From CAZSNT01 sp964607765 (GTDB taxonomy: Bacteria > Verrucomicrobiota > Lentisphaeria > Oligosphaerales > JABHEG01), in assembly GCA_964607765.1 (NCBI GenBank), contig CAZSNT010000008.1, positions 37,766 to 101,765 on the forward strand: 64,000 nucleotides of DNA. Direction: 5' to 3'. Below the pieces are notes generated by a model. The model was not told where the DNA came from. It worked only from the letters and a program-made list of their open reading frames with translations, and ran no database searches. This document shows positions 41,626 through 51,260 of this stretch, one piece after another (the first letter of the stretch is position 1; every line of letters begins with the position of its first letter). Made by a program: the position numbers and the translations under genes.

Positions 41626-42495
41626 ATGAACCACACCCGCTCACGTTCGGGCCAGGCGCTGGCGATCACCTGCCTTGCGATCCTCGCGGCGGCGACGCTG
41701 CTGCCGTTCCTGATGACACTGCTCATGAGCCAGAAGACCAACAGCGAGATCCTCACCCGTTTCTGGTCGCTGCCGCGCCAGCTGCACCCCGAGTACTACC
41801 GGCAGGCCTTCGCCGCCATTCGCGGGTACATTGCCAACAGCGTGCTCATCGGCGGGATCGCCGTCGTCGGGATTGCCTGGCTGTCCTCGCTGAGCGGCTA
41901 TGTCTTCGCCCGCCTCGAGTTCGGCGGCAAACGGTTGCTGTACATCCTGGTCCTGGGGCTGATGATGATCCCGGGCATCATGACTCTCATCCCCTCCTTC
42001 CTCTGGTTCAAAGAGTTTCCGCTGGTCGGGGGCAACGACTGGTTCGGCGCCGGCGGCACCGGCTTCCTCAACACCCGCTGGGTCCTGATCATTCCCTACG
42101 TCGCCGGCGGGCAGGTCTTCGGGATATTCTTGTCCCGGACCTTCTTTGAGAGCCTGCCGGAGTCGTTGTTCGAAGCTGCCCGCATCGACGGCGCGTCGGA
42201 ATGGCGGGCCTACCTGCATATGGGCCTGCCCCTGAGCTTGCCGATCATCGCCACGCTGGCGATCATGAACTTCACGGCGGTCTACAACGACTACATCTGG
42301 CCGCTGGTGACCATCTCCGACAAGTCGATCCAGACCTTCTCGGTGGGAATCACCCAGTTCGGCGCCGAGGCCAGTCTCGAGCAGGGCCCGACCATGGCCG
42401 GCTTCGTCATCGGCTCGATCCCATTGGTCCTTCTCTTTGCCTTCGGCATGAAGTACTACATTCAAGGTCTCACCCAAGGCGCGGTGAAAGGATGA
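41626..42495 (+). CDS. Carbohydrate ABC transporter permease, MalG-type
   Basis: 289 residues; the start lies one base after the previous stop with GGAGG upstream. Six membrane segments are recognisable, beginning ALAITCLAILAAATLLPFLMTLLMS. The EAA loop EAARIDGASEWRAYLHMGLPLSLP at about residue 182 contacts the ATPase. It pairs with the fused binding-protein/permease to import an oligosaccharide or monosaccharide. The stop overlaps the next start by ATGA. Confidence 0.95.
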   Translation: MNHTRSRSGQALAITCLAILAAATLLPFLMTLLMSQKTNSEILTRFWSLPRQLHPEYYRQAFAAIRGYIANSVLIGGIAVVGIAWLSSLSGYVFARLEFGGKRLLYILVLGLMMIPGIMTLIPSFLWFKEFPLVGGNDWFGAGGTGFLNTRWVLIIPYVAGGQVFGIFLSRTFFESLPESLFEAARIDGASEWRAYLHMGLPLSLPIIATLAIMNFTAVYNDYIWPLVTISDKSIQTFSVGITQFGAEASLEQGPTMAGFVIGSIPLVLLFAFGMKYYIQGLTQGAVKG

Positions 42496-44651
42496 CCATG
42501 CTCGACAACGCCAACTTCGTAAGTACCCGAGGGAGTATGAGATCCTCAGCGACTGTGGTGGCCGTGTTGTTCGGTCTGCTGACCGCAATGGGCTCGCCAA
42601 ACGCCAGCGCTGGCGACATCTCTCTGACGCTGGACGTCAAGACGGCGCACCAGATGGCCGTCAAGGCGCTGGCGGGCGGCGAGTATGAAGTGACGACCAC
42701 CGGCGAGGACCCGTACGTCTTCACACAGCCTCTGGCGGCGGCATACGACGCGAACACGCAGTCCGTCATCGCCTTTGAAACCTTCTCGCTTCAACCCGTT
42801 CACAAGCTTCAAGTGTTCTTCACGCCGCCACTCGGAGAAGCCCACTCGTTGTCCGGCGGCGCCATCGGCTCCAGTGAGGGCTGGGCGCCCTTCGCCATGA
42901 ATCTGGCCAAGTCCGAGACTTGGGGCGCCGGGAAACGCCAGTTCCGGCTCGATTTCGGCCAGCAGGCGGGGCTGACGTTCCGCATCCGCGGCCTCGAACT
43001 TCGGGGTCTGACCGCGGAGGAGCTGGAGCATCGCACCCCCCGCGAAACAGCGGTGGCAGAGGAGCGGGCGTTCGGCGCTGCAATTGACGCCTATTTCAAG
43101 GCTTCGTTCTCGAGCGCCATCCGGCAGGTCGCAGCGGACAGAGACGAAATCACCGTCACGTGCCACGCCGAGGAGAAGCTGGTCCTGGCAGAGATTCGCC
43201 CGTGGCAACACGTTCAACTCATTACGTCGGTGCAGGAGTTGGAATGGTCGCTGATTGTCGAGGCCGGGGCGCACACGGTCACCGTGCCGCGCACGACGAC
43301 AGGCGGGGGACATCCGTACGACCGGGTCCACTCGAGGTGGTGCCTGATGAAGGTCGAGAAGGAGAGCGTTTCACTGGCCAGCCATGCGCTCTATTGCACC
43401 GACGACTCGGAGACGGCGATCAAGAGCATTCCCGTCCCGGAGCCGGAAACCAAGAAAGGGCTGCAGATCAGCTGGCGCCCGGATTCCATGGGCATGTTGG
43501 ACGAGCTTGGCATCCGGCATGCCGCCGTGAACATAGATCTCTGTGGCCTGTTGAACGTGCCCGAAGGCACGCCCTATGTCGAGCATACCTACCTGGGCAG
43601 GACCTTCCGGGTCAACAAGGACGTGGTCGACAACCACTCGAGAGTCCTGGCCTATGCCGCGAAGAAGAAGTACCTGGTGGGCGCGATCATCCTGGTGAAC
43701 AAGGACGCGCCGCCAGGGTTCAAGACGATCATGCACCACCCCGACTACGTGTCCCGCGGCATCTACAGCATGGCCAACGTCACCAGCCCCGAGGGCGTGT
43801 TCCACTACGCCATGCTCATCGATTTCCTGGCCAGCTACTTCTCCACGGAAGAACACGGGTCCCTGCACTACTGGATCATCCACAACGAAGTCGACGCAGC
43901 GTGGGTATGGAGCAACTGCGGCAGGCGTGGGCCGGAAACCATGATGGACTTCTACGTCAAATCCATGCGGATGGTGTACAGCACGGTGCGGCAGTACAAC
44001 CCCAGCGCCTGGGTGAAGATCTCTCTGACCCACTTCTGGAATGCAAAGAACGTCCACGGTCCAGCCGACACGATGTACGCGCCGCGGCGCCTGATCGACA
44101 TACTCACTGACCACTCCCGCGTGGAGGGCGACTTCGACTGGGGGCTGGCGTACCATTGTTACCCGCGAGACCTGCGCAATCCGCAAGTCTGGAAGGATCG
44201 CGTCTCGTGGCGTTTTGACACCGACATCATCTCGTACAAAAACCTGGAAGTGCTGACAGCCTACATGCAGCAGCCGCAGTTCCTCCGGGACGGCAAGCGC
44301 CGCAAAGTCTTCCTGACCGAACAGGGATTCTCCAACCCGAACGACTCGAAAGAGAGCCTGCGCATACAGGCCGCAGCGATGGCATACGGCATGAAGAAGG
44401 TCAACGGCCTCGACGGGATTGACGCGCACATCCTGCACCGCTGGGTCGATCATGCTCACGAGGGCGGCTTGAATCTGGGGCTGGTCCAGAAGAAGCCCGG
44501 CAGCATAAGCACCGTGGGGGCGAAGAAGCCGTCCTTCGACGTCTACGCGGCACTCGGCACGCCCCGCGAGGAGGACGCATGCCGGTTTGCCTTGGAGCTG
44601 ATCGGGATCAAAGACTGGGACGAGATCTTCCACAGCGAGGAGATCCGCTGA
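42492..44651 (+). CDS. DUF5722-type protein, predicted clan GH-A-like glycosidase
   Basis: 719 residues from the ATG at 42492 (ATGA overlap with the permease stop); an ATG at 42537 close after GAGGGA would start directly at the signal peptide MRSSATVVAVLFGLLTAMG and may be the real start. Residues about 35-300 form beta-rich N-terminal domains. The second half resembles a TIM barrel, with WIIHNEVDAAWVW (Glu466) and FLTEQGFS (Glu610) placed like the acid/base and nucleophile glutamates of GH-A enzymes. I recognise it as DUF5722-like from memory. Linked to a sugar transporter, it probably acts on an exported polysaccharide or oligosaccharide. Confidence 0.75.
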   Translation: MTMLDNANFVSTRGSMRSSATVVAVLFGLLTAMGSPNASAGDISLTLDVKTAHQMAVKALAGGEYEVTTTGEDPYVFTQPLAAAYDANTQSVIAFETFSLQPVHKLQVFFTPPLGEAHSLSGGAIGSSEGWAPFAMNLAKSETWGAGKRQFRLDFGQQAGLTFRIRGLELRGLTAEELEHRTPRETAVAEERAFGAAIDAYFKASFSSAIRQVAADRDEITVTCHAEEKLVLAEIRPWQHVQLITSVQELEWSLIVEAGAHTVTVPRTTTGGGHPYDRVHSRWCLMKVEKESVSLASHALYCTDDSETAIKSIPVPEPETKKGLQISWRPDSMGMLDELGIRHAAVNIDLCGLLNVPEGTPYVEHTYLGRTFRVNKDVVDNHSRVLAYAAKKKYLVGAIILVNKDAPPGFKTIMHHPDYVSRGIYSMANVTSPEGVFHYAMLIDFLASYFSTEEHGSLHYWIIHNEVDAAWVWSNCGRRGPETMMDFYVKSMRMVYSTVRQYNPSAWVKISLTHFWNAKNVHGPADTMYAPRRLIDILTDHSRVEGDFDWGLAYHCYPRDLRNPQVWKDRVSWRFDTDIISYKNLEVLTAYMQQPQFLRDGKRRKVFLTEQGFSNPNDSKESLRIQAAAMAYGMKKVNGLDGIDAHILHRWVDHAHEGGLNLGLVQKKPGSISTVGAKKPSFDVYAALGTPREEDACRFALELIGIKDWDEIFHSEEIR

Positions 44652-44721
44652 TGGAAGTGGCTTGCCCAACGCGACACACCCGTTGATTCTGAAATCTTCG
44701 CCCTGAACAGAGGTCATTGCC

Positions 44722-46356
44722 GTGATCCGCTACATCCTCCCCGCCGCCATCCTGCTGACGTCAATCTGCGCCAACCCGGTCGAACAAACGGTCCCAGCAC
44801 AAAAGCCGACTCCTCCTACCGAGCCCGGCGACATGTTCGACTCCGGGGCCGCCGGCGACACGACCGACCAGATGAACCTGATGTGGGCGACGTTTGGCCG
44901 CGGAGAGAACGTCAGCCTGACGCCGATGGGCAACGAGCCCGGCTGGTACGAGTGGATGGCTCGCAAACACTGCTGGTCGGACACGCCAAAGTGGCGGGAG
45001 GCTCTGCGCGGCTACCTGGTCAACTGGCCGCAGGCAGAGGACGGATACTTGTGGACGTGGGGCAGTGAGGAAGGCTGGCCCACCCATCATGTGCGCCACA
45101 ACGAGAACAACGGCAAGTACATCATGGCGGCCTGCAAATACTATTGCTGGCAGGGCGGCCTGGCGTTTCTCGACAGCAAAGACGAGACCACAACCCAGTC
45201 GCGTCAGCCCAATCAGTCCGACGCCTCGGAAGGGCGCACGGTGCTGGAGAAAATTCGGGCGGCGATGGCGTACCAACTGACGACGCTTGAAGGCAGATCA
45301 GGCCTGGCCATCGTCACCGACCCCAAGTGCGACGGCACGGTCGACGGCATGCCCAGCGACTACTGGGACAATTTCCGCTTCGGCTACAAGTCGGCCTACG
45401 TCAACATCTACTTCTACGGGTCGTTGGTGGCTATGGCGGATCTGGAGGAGAGCCTTGGTGAGGACGCTCGGTCCGAGGAGCTGCGCGCATTGGCCGCGCG
45501 AGTCAGACAGGAATTTGGCAAGACCTTCTGGGATGAAGACAAGGGACGGTTCATCGGCTGCATCGACAAGACCGGGCGCACGTGGGATTTCGGCTTTACG
45601 TATCTCAACCTGGAAGCCGTCGCTTACGGCCTGGCAACGCAGTCACAGGCCATCCGGATCTTCGAGTGGCTGGATGGCAAGCGGATCATTGCCAGCGACA
45701 AACAGCAGGTCGGCGAACGCATGACCGGCGCCATCGGGACCGAGATCTATGATTTGGGCTGGGCGCCCCGCTCGACGACTCGCGCGGTCGAGAGCATTCA
45801 AGTCGACGGCAAGTATTGGTGGTGGCATCTGAACAACCGGATCACAGTTGATGGGAACGCCAGCTATGGCGAGCACCTGGAGAATGGCGGCGCCATCTTT
45901 TATGTGTCGCATTACGACCTGATGGCGCGGCTGCGGACGTTCGGCCCCGACAATGCCTGGAGCCGCTTCGACGCGATCCTGTGCGAATTTCGCAAAGACC
46001 AGCTCAAGCGTGACCCGAAGAACAACAAGGGCGCCGCCTGGAAGTGGGGGATCATCGGGGAGTTCCCGGAGTCGGGGCTGGTTCCCGCCACGGTCGCGTT
46101 GGGGTTCATGGGGCTGGATGCCACTGCCGACGCGCTGGTGGTGAGACCGCGGCTGCCCGGCGCATTGCCGTGGCTGACGGTGCATCACGTCAACTATCGC
46201 GGCGGGGTCTACAGTATACGGGCGGATGCGGAGACCATCCGCATCAAGACGATGGCCGCCCCCGACCGCCCCGCGACGGTCATATGCGAAACCGCTGCCC
46301 CGGCGCCCCTGCCGGAAGAGGGAGAAGAAATGAGCGTATCGCGAGGAGTTCCATAG
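44722..46356 (+). CDS. Six-hairpin (alpha/alpha)6 glycosidase-like protein
   Basis: 544 residues starting with GTG at 44722 after AGAGGT. The N-terminus (MIRYILPAAILLTSICANP) is a signal or lipoprotein-type leader. The body shows Trp/Tyr/Asn-rich helix ends typical of six-hairpin glycosidases: TWGSEEGWPTHHVRHNENNGKYIMAA, SDYWDNFRFGYKSAYVNIYFYG and KWGIIGEFPESGLVP. A small beta-domain (VVRPRLPGALPWLTVHHVNYRGG) ends the protein, as in GH78 or GH65-like enzymes. The exact GH family is not clear to me. It follows the DUF5722 gene by 70 bp and belongs to the same operon. Confidence 0.72.
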   Translation: MIRYILPAAILLTSICANPVEQTVPAQKPTPPTEPGDMFDSGAAGDTTDQMNLMWATFGRGENVSLTPMGNEPGWYEWMARKHCWSDTPKWREALRGYLVNWPQAEDGYLWTWGSEEGWPTHHVRHNENNGKYIMAACKYYCWQGGLAFLDSKDETTTQSRQPNQSDASEGRTVLEKIRAAMAYQLTTLEGRSGLAIVTDPKCDGTVDGMPSDYWDNFRFGYKSAYVNIYFYGSLVAMADLEESLGEDARSEELRALAARVRQEFGKTFWDEDKGRFIGCIDKTGRTWDFGFTYLNLEAVAYGLATQSQAIRIFEWLDGKRIIASDKQQVGERMTGAIGTEIYDLGWAPRSTTRAVESIQVDGKYWWWHLNNRITVDGNASYGEHLENGGAIFYVSHYDLMARLRTFGPDNAWSRFDAILCEFRKDQLKRDPKNNKGAAWKWGIIGEFPESGLVPATVALGFMGLDATADALVVRPRLPGALPWLTVHHVNYRGGVYSIRADAETIRIKTMAAPDRPATVICETAAPAPLPEEGEEMSVSRGVP

Positions 46357-46498
46357 TGCGAAAACGCCACCGGTTCTTTGCGACCCTCTCTCCCGCGCCG
46401 AGGACACCATTCACTTTGCCACGGTGAACGTCAACTACCGGGTGGCTCTCGAAGAGCTTGCCACGGCCTACGAAGGACCTTCATTGATTGATGGGTGA
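46356..46498 (+). pseudogene. Solute-binding-protein gene relic (5' end only)
   Basis: A GTG at 46356 opens a leader-like MRKRHRFFATLSPA. After a one-base frameshift, 46397-46498 reads AEDTIHFATVNVNYRVALEE then LATAYE before running into a stop. This is the mature N-terminus of the binding-protein half of the gene at 39156 (KDTIRFATVNVNYRVALEQLAAEYE), also clearly similar in DNA (46400-46470 against 39219-39289). The rest of the gene is missing, so it marks a lost second transporter or a truncated duplication. Confidence 0.75.
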
Positions 46499-46501
46499 CA
46501 C

Positions 46502-47956
46502 ATGAAGACAATCTGTTCTCCGCAACGCAACATTCCGCGGCATATCTTCGCCGCTTTGGTGCTTGCGTTTCCTGCATGCACGCTGTTCGCGAGGGCGGAT
46601 GACGGAGCAAGACCGAATGTCCTTCTAATCGCGGTGGACGACTTGAATGACTGGATCGGATGCATGGGCGGACACCCGCAGGCGAAGACACCGAATATCG
46701 ACCGCCTGGCGAAGCGCGGTGTGCTCTTCTCCAACGCGCACTGTCAATCGCCGGTGTGCAATCCATCCCGGGCCAGCATGATGACGTCCCTGTATCCGGA
46801 AACCACGGGCATCTACTTCCTCAATCCAGGGATTGCACAGTCGCCTATAGCCCAAAAGAACACGGTCCTGCCCATGCGCTTTCACAACGAGGGGTATCGC
46901 GTCTCTGGCGTAGGCAAACTCTTCCATTCGGGCGACGGCAAGTACTTCCCCACCTACGGCGGGACGTTCGGCGGCGTTGGTCCCTTCCCGAAAAAGAAGC
47001 TCTCCAACTTCAAGGGCGTCAAACTGTGGGATTGGGGGGTGTATCCTGACAGGGATGAGGACATGCCCGACCACAAGATCGCCGCGTGGGCTGTGAACCG
47101 GCTGCAGCAGACTCACGACGAGCCGTTCTTCCTGGCGGCGGGGTTCTATCGCCCCCATGTTCCTCAGTACGCACCGCAGAAGTGGTTTGACCTCTACCCG
47201 TTGGCGTCTCTCGAACTGCCCGTTGTCATGGAGGGCGACATCAACGACCTGTCCGCCTATGCCAACAACCTGACCCGCATCCATCAAAAGGTCGCCCCCA
47301 AACACGATTGGGTGCTGGCCAATGGTCAATGGAAGCCGCTCGTGCAATCCTATCTGGCCTGCGTCAGTTTTGTCGACCACCAGGTCGGCAAACTGCTGGA
47401 TGCCTTGGACGAACACCCCGGCAAGGACAACACCTTCATCGTCCTGTATACCGACCACGGCTTTCATCTCGGTGAAAAAGAGCGTTGGGCGAAGCGCAGC
47501 ATCTGGAAGGATGGCGCCGGGGCGCCCATGATCATCGCCGGCCCCGGCATTGGCAAAGGAAAGGTCTGCCGGAAGCCCGTGGAGTTGATCGACATCTACC
47601 CAACGCTTCTGGATCTGGCCGGGCTCGACAGCGACCCGAAACTGGAGGGGGATTCCATGGCGCCGCTCCTGAAAGATCCGGAAGCCGCATGGCCGCACAT
47701 GGCGCGTTCGAGTTTCGGCCCATTCAATGTGGCCATTGTTTCCGAGAAGTACCGCTACATCCGCTACCACGACAACAGCGAAGAGTTCTATGACCACGAG
47801 ACAGATCCACACGAGTGGAAGAACCTCGTCAACTCCCCGGAAGTCGCCGGTCTGGTGGAAAAGCACCGACGTCACTTGCCCAAATCCTACCACCCGATTC
47901 TTGGCAGGAACTCGACCGGACACAAAGCCTACCAAGCAGCGGAGGCTTCGAAGTAG
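46502..47956 (+). CDS. Sulfatase (family S1, iduronate-2-sulfatase-like)
   Basis: 484 residues, signal segment IFAALVLAFPACTLFARA. The formylglycine motif is C86-N-P-S-R-A-S-M-M-T-S, with Ser where Gly normally ends the motif. LIAVDDLNDWIGCMGGHPQAKTPN, GKLFHSGDGK and YTDHGFHLGEKERWAKRSIWKD complete the signature. It is the only intact sulfatase on the + strand and the only one within the transporter/rhamnosidase operon. It has no basic tail (ends HKAYQAAEASK). The ribosome site is weak (GGGTGACAC). Confidence 0.92.
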   Translation: MKTICSPQRNIPRHIFAALVLAFPACTLFARADDGARPNVLLIAVDDLNDWIGCMGGHPQAKTPNIDRLAKRGVLFSNAHCQSPVCNPSRASMMTSLYPETTGIYFLNPGIAQSPIAQKNTVLPMRFHNEGYRVSGVGKLFHSGDGKYFPTYGGTFGGVGPFPKKKLSNFKGVKLWDWGVYPDRDEDMPDHKIAAWAVNRLQQTHDEPFFLAAGFYRPHVPQYAPQKWFDLYPLASLELPVVMEGDINDLSAYANNLTRIHQKVAPKHDWVLANGQWKPLVQSYLACVSFVDHQVGKLLDALDEHPGKDNTFIVLYTDHGFHLGEKERWAKRSIWKDGAGAPMIIAGPGIGKGKVCRKPVELIDIYPTLLDLAGLDSDPKLEGDSMAPLLKDPEAAWPHMARSSFGPFNVAIVSEKYRYIRYHDNSEEFYDHETDPHEWKNLVNSPEVAGLVEKHRRHLPKSYHPILGRNSTGHKAYQAAEASK

Positions 47957-48265
47957 GCTGGATCCGGCGAGCCCCATCCAGAGGATCGCAGATGCCACAT
48001 GGGAATGCGACAAAGCGTAGAACATGAATCCACCGAACATCCATATGAGGTCCTGTCAAGTACAGGATTCTCCCCCAAGCCCCAAAGCAGAAAACTTCTT
48101 TCGTTTGCTGTTGGCGCCCTACGCAGCCGCGCCGATCACGCCGGACCCGTCCCGCATATGCGGGGCCAGAAAGACGTCAGTACCGTGCTGCGTTCATTCG
48201 TTGTTATCCTTGCTGCGCGAGGCGCAGAAAACAATTTCCTGTCAGTATTGAGAAAGGTCATCATA
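47957..48265. other. Intergenic stretch without recognisable gene
   Basis: 309 bp between the sulfatase and the first rhamnosidase. The rhamnosidase frame stays open back to 47999, but the translation is unlike any leader, and the ribosome site (GAAAGGT) sits before 48266. Just upstream, CCCGCATATGCGGGG (48151-48165) is a perfect palindrome that could be a regulatory site or hairpin. Nothing else is seen. Confidence 0.5.
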
Positions 48266-51247
48266 ATGAGCAAACCAAGAGGGAACATCCGAACAACTGT
48301 CATCGCTTCCATCCTCCTTGCCGGCCAGGTCTCTGCAGTGGCGGCGCTCCGCACTGTGGGAGCACGTTGCGAGTATCATGCCAACCCGCTGGGCATCGAC
48401 GAGGCACGACCTCGCCTGAGCTGGCGCCTGGCATCCGACCAGCGCGGACAGAAACAGAGCGCCTATCGCATCCTGGTGGCAAGCTCGCCGGAGACGCTGG
48501 CGGACAATGCCGGGGATCTCTGGGACACGGGCAAGGTGGCCTCGGATCAGAGCATTCACATCGTTTACAGGGGAAAGACGCTGGCGTCGCGCCAGCGTTG
48601 CTACTGGAAGGTGATGGTTTGGGATCAAGACGCCCGGTCGTCGGAGTGGGGCAAGCCCGCCATGTGGTCGATGGGACTGCTCGATCCAAAGGACTGGAAG
48701 GCGCAGTGGATCGGCTATGACAAGGAGCCCGAACCGCCCGAACCGAAAAAGGCTGACATCGTTGTCGTCAAGGCTCTTTACGGTGTCAGCGGAAACCGCG
48801 CGAAGCAGATCGATGTGAGCGCCAAACTCCGCAAACACGTGGCCGCCGGCAAGTATGCTTTCAGGGCGACAAACGAGTTTGCGGGGAGGGACCCCGCCGA
48901 TGGTATTCCAAAGACACTGGAATTGGAATATACCGTCAACGGGGAATCCCGAACTCACGTCGTGAAGGAAAAGAGCGCGATCGATCTGCTCACCGGTCCC
49001 AGTAGAAGAGTGGGAAACAAGCGCTACCTGCCGTCGCCTCACCTGCGCAAGGAGTTTCAGGTGATCAGTCCCGTCAAACGGGCGGTCATCTATGTCACGG
49101 CGCAAGGGTTTGCTGAGCTGCATCTCAACGGCAAGCGCGTGGGCGACGAATTCTTCACCCCGGGCTGGACCGACTACCGCAAACGCATCTACTACCGCAC
49201 GTACGATGTGACCGACATGCTCCGCCAGGGCGACAATGCGATCGCGGGCATCCTCGGTGACGGCTGGTTCCGCGGCAATATCAGCATCAAGGGGCAGAAC
49301 CAGTATGGCGACAAGATCCGCCTGCTGTCCCAGCTACACGTCGACTATGCGGACGGACGCTCGGAGACGATCGTCAGCGATCCGTCGTGGAAAGCTTCGT
49401 TCGGCCCCATTCTGGAATCGGACATGCAGGCCGGCGAAACCTACGATGCCCGCCGCGAGATCCCCGGCTGGGACCTGCCCGGTTTCGATGACAGCGCCTG
49501 GGCGGCTGTCGACGCCGGCTCAACACTTCAGCCTTTGATCCAGCCCTACCCGGGCGTGCCCGTCCGCCGCACCCAGGAACTCCCGACCGTAAAGGTGACA
49601 GAACCGCGGGACGGAAAGCACGTCTTTGATCTGGGGCAGAATTTCTCCGGCTGGATCCGCCTGAAAGTGAGCGGCGAGGCCGGCGACAAGGTTGTGATGC
49701 GCTTTGGCGAAATGCTCAACTCGGATGGCACGGTTCATACTGCAAACCTGCGTTCGGCTCGATGCACGGACACCTATATTCTGAAGGGCGGCGGTGAGGA
49801 GGTGTGGGAGCCGCACTTCACGTTCCATGGCTTCCGCTATGTCGAGGTTGCCGGCGTCTCCGGCAAACCGGCGCCCGAGATGGTCACAGGCATCGTTGTC
49901 CATTCCGATGCGCCCATGACGAGTTCCTTCGAATGCTCCAACCCGATGCTCAACCAGCTCCACAGCAATATCATTTGGGGACAGCGCTCCAATTACCTCG
50001 AAGTGCCTACCGACTGCCCCCAGCGTGATGAGCGGTTGGGCTGGACCGGCGACACGCAGGTGTTCATTCGCTCCGGCGCCTACCATCAGGATGTTGCCTC
50101 CTTCTTCACCAAATGGGTCGTGGACGTGGTGGACTCGGTAAACAGCGAGGGTCTCTTCGGCAACCAGGCGCCGGTCTTCCATCGTCACGGCAGTCCCGCC
50201 TGGGCCGACGCCGGCATCATCTGCCCGTGGACGATCTACAAGGTCTACGGCGACACCCGCCTGATCGACAGACATTACGACGCCATGGCACGCTTTATCG
50301 AGGCTTGTGGAAAGAACGGGCTGGGCGGATTGGGCAACGGGCCTGGCGATTGGCTGGCGGTCGACTCCAAGACACGCAAAGATCTCATCTCCACGGCCTA
50401 CTTCGCCTACAGCACCCGCCTCATGGCCGAGATGGCCGAAGTTGTTGGCAAGAAGGAGGACGCGCATAAGTATCAGGCGTTGTTCGAGCGCATACGCAGC
50501 TATTTCCAACAGACCTTTGTCGGCGAAAACGGCGTGATTGCTGCCAACTCCCAGACAGCCTACTGCCTGGCGTTGCATTTCGACTTGCTGACCGACGCAC
50601 AACGCGAGCAGGCGGCAGTTCACCTGGTGGATCAGATCAAGGCAAAGGACTACCATCTGTCAGTTGGATTCGTGGGGGTGCCGATTCTGCTGCCCACGCT
50701 CACGGAGATAGGCCGGAGCGACCTGGCCTACCGCCTGATCCAGAACAAGACCTACCCATCCTGGGGCTACTCCGTCGAGCAGGGCGCGACCACCATTTGG
50801 GAGCGCTGGAACAGCTACACCCGTGAGCACGGCATCAGCAAGCAACGCATGAATTCGTTCAATCACTATGCCTACGGCTCGTGCAGCGAATGGATGTTCT
50901 ACAGCATGCTGGGCATTGATCTGGACGAGGCCGGTTTTGGGACCATCAAGATGAAGCCTGAGATCGGACATGGCGTGACCTGGGCCAAAGGGCATTACGA
51001 CTCCATCCGCGGGCGCATCGGCAGCGACTGGAAGCTGGAGGAGGGCGCCTTTCGCTGGAAAGTCGAGGTGCCGGCCAACACGACCGCGACGTTGCACATA
51101 CCAGCCAGCAGTGTCGCAGACATCACAGAGAGCAATCGTGCCGCCATGGGAGCCACCGGGGTTGCCTTTATACGGGTGGAAGATGGCCGTGTGCTGCTGC
51201 GTGTCGAGTCAGGGTCATATGAATTTGCCGTAAAGGGATCGACTTAG
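48266..51247 (+). CDS. GH78 alpha-L-rhamnosidase with inserted DUF3395-like module
   Basis: 993 residues from the ATG at 48266 (signal peptide SKPRGNIRTTVIASILLAGQVSAVA). An Fn3-like domain (ARPRLSWRL, YRILVASSPETLA) is followed by the rhamnosidase N-terminal beta-domain, then the (alpha/alpha)6 barrel. Expected catalytic residues are Glu589 in CPQRDERLGWTGD and Glu846 in ATTIWERWNSY. Between WKAQWIGYDKE and RYLPSPHLRKEF, residues about 163-245 form an extra module beginning VVVKALYGVSGNRAKQIDVS, which is not part of GH78. It should remove terminal alpha-L-rhamnose outside the cytoplasm. A related enzyme follows 13 bp later. Confidence 0.93.
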   Translation: MSKPRGNIRTTVIASILLAGQVSAVAALRTVGARCEYHANPLGIDEARPRLSWRLASDQRGQKQSAYRILVASSPETLADNAGDLWDTGKVASDQSIHIVYRGKTLASRQRCYWKVMVWDQDARSSEWGKPAMWSMGLLDPKDWKAQWIGYDKEPEPPEPKKADIVVVKALYGVSGNRAKQIDVSAKLRKHVAAGKYAFRATNEFAGRDPADGIPKTLELEYTVNGESRTHVVKEKSAIDLLTGPSRRVGNKRYLPSPHLRKEFQVISPVKRAVIYVTAQGFAELHLNGKRVGDEFFTPGWTDYRKRIYYRTYDVTDMLRQGDNAIAGILGDGWFRGNISIKGQNQYGDKIRLLSQLHVDYADGRSETIVSDPSWKASFGPILESDMQAGETYDARREIPGWDLPGFDDSAWAAVDAGSTLQPLIQPYPGVPVRRTQELPTVKVTEPRDGKHVFDLGQNFSGWIRLKVSGEAGDKVVMRFGEMLNSDGTVHTANLRSARCTDTYILKGGGEEVWEPHFTFHGFRYVEVAGVSGKPAPEMVTGIVVHSDAPMTSSFECSNPMLNQLHSNIIWGQRSNYLEVPTDCPQRDERLGWTGDTQVFIRSGAYHQDVASFFTKWVVDVVDSVNSEGLFGNQAPVFHRHGSPAWADAGIICPWTIYKVYGDTRLIDRHYDAMARFIEACGKNGLGGLGNGPGDWLAVDSKTRKDLISTAYFAYSTRLMAEMAEVVGKKEDAHKYQALFERIRSYFQQTFVGENGVIAANSQTAYCLALHFDLLTDAQREQAAVHLVDQIKAKDYHLSVGFVGVPILLPTLTEIGRSDLAYRLIQNKTYPSWGYSVEQGATTIWERWNSYTREHGISKQRMNSFNHYAYGSCSEWMFYSMLGIDLDEAGFGTIKMKPEIGHGVTWAKGHYDSIRGRIGSDWKLEEGAFRWKVEVPANTTATLHIPASSVADITESNRAAMGATGVAFIRVEDGRVLLRVESGSYEFAVKGST

Positions 51248-51260
51248 GCCCGGGAGACGT

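Noticed and set aside
38997..41756. 919-codon minus-strand frame opposite the transporter
   Set aside because: Composition (Gln/His/Glu/Arg-rich, no domain) marks it as the antisense shadow of the fused binding-protein/permease gene.
47999..48265. N-terminal extension of the first rhamnosidase
   Set aside because: The 89 extra residues are unlike any leader. The ATG at 48266 has a ribosome site and begins a signal peptide.
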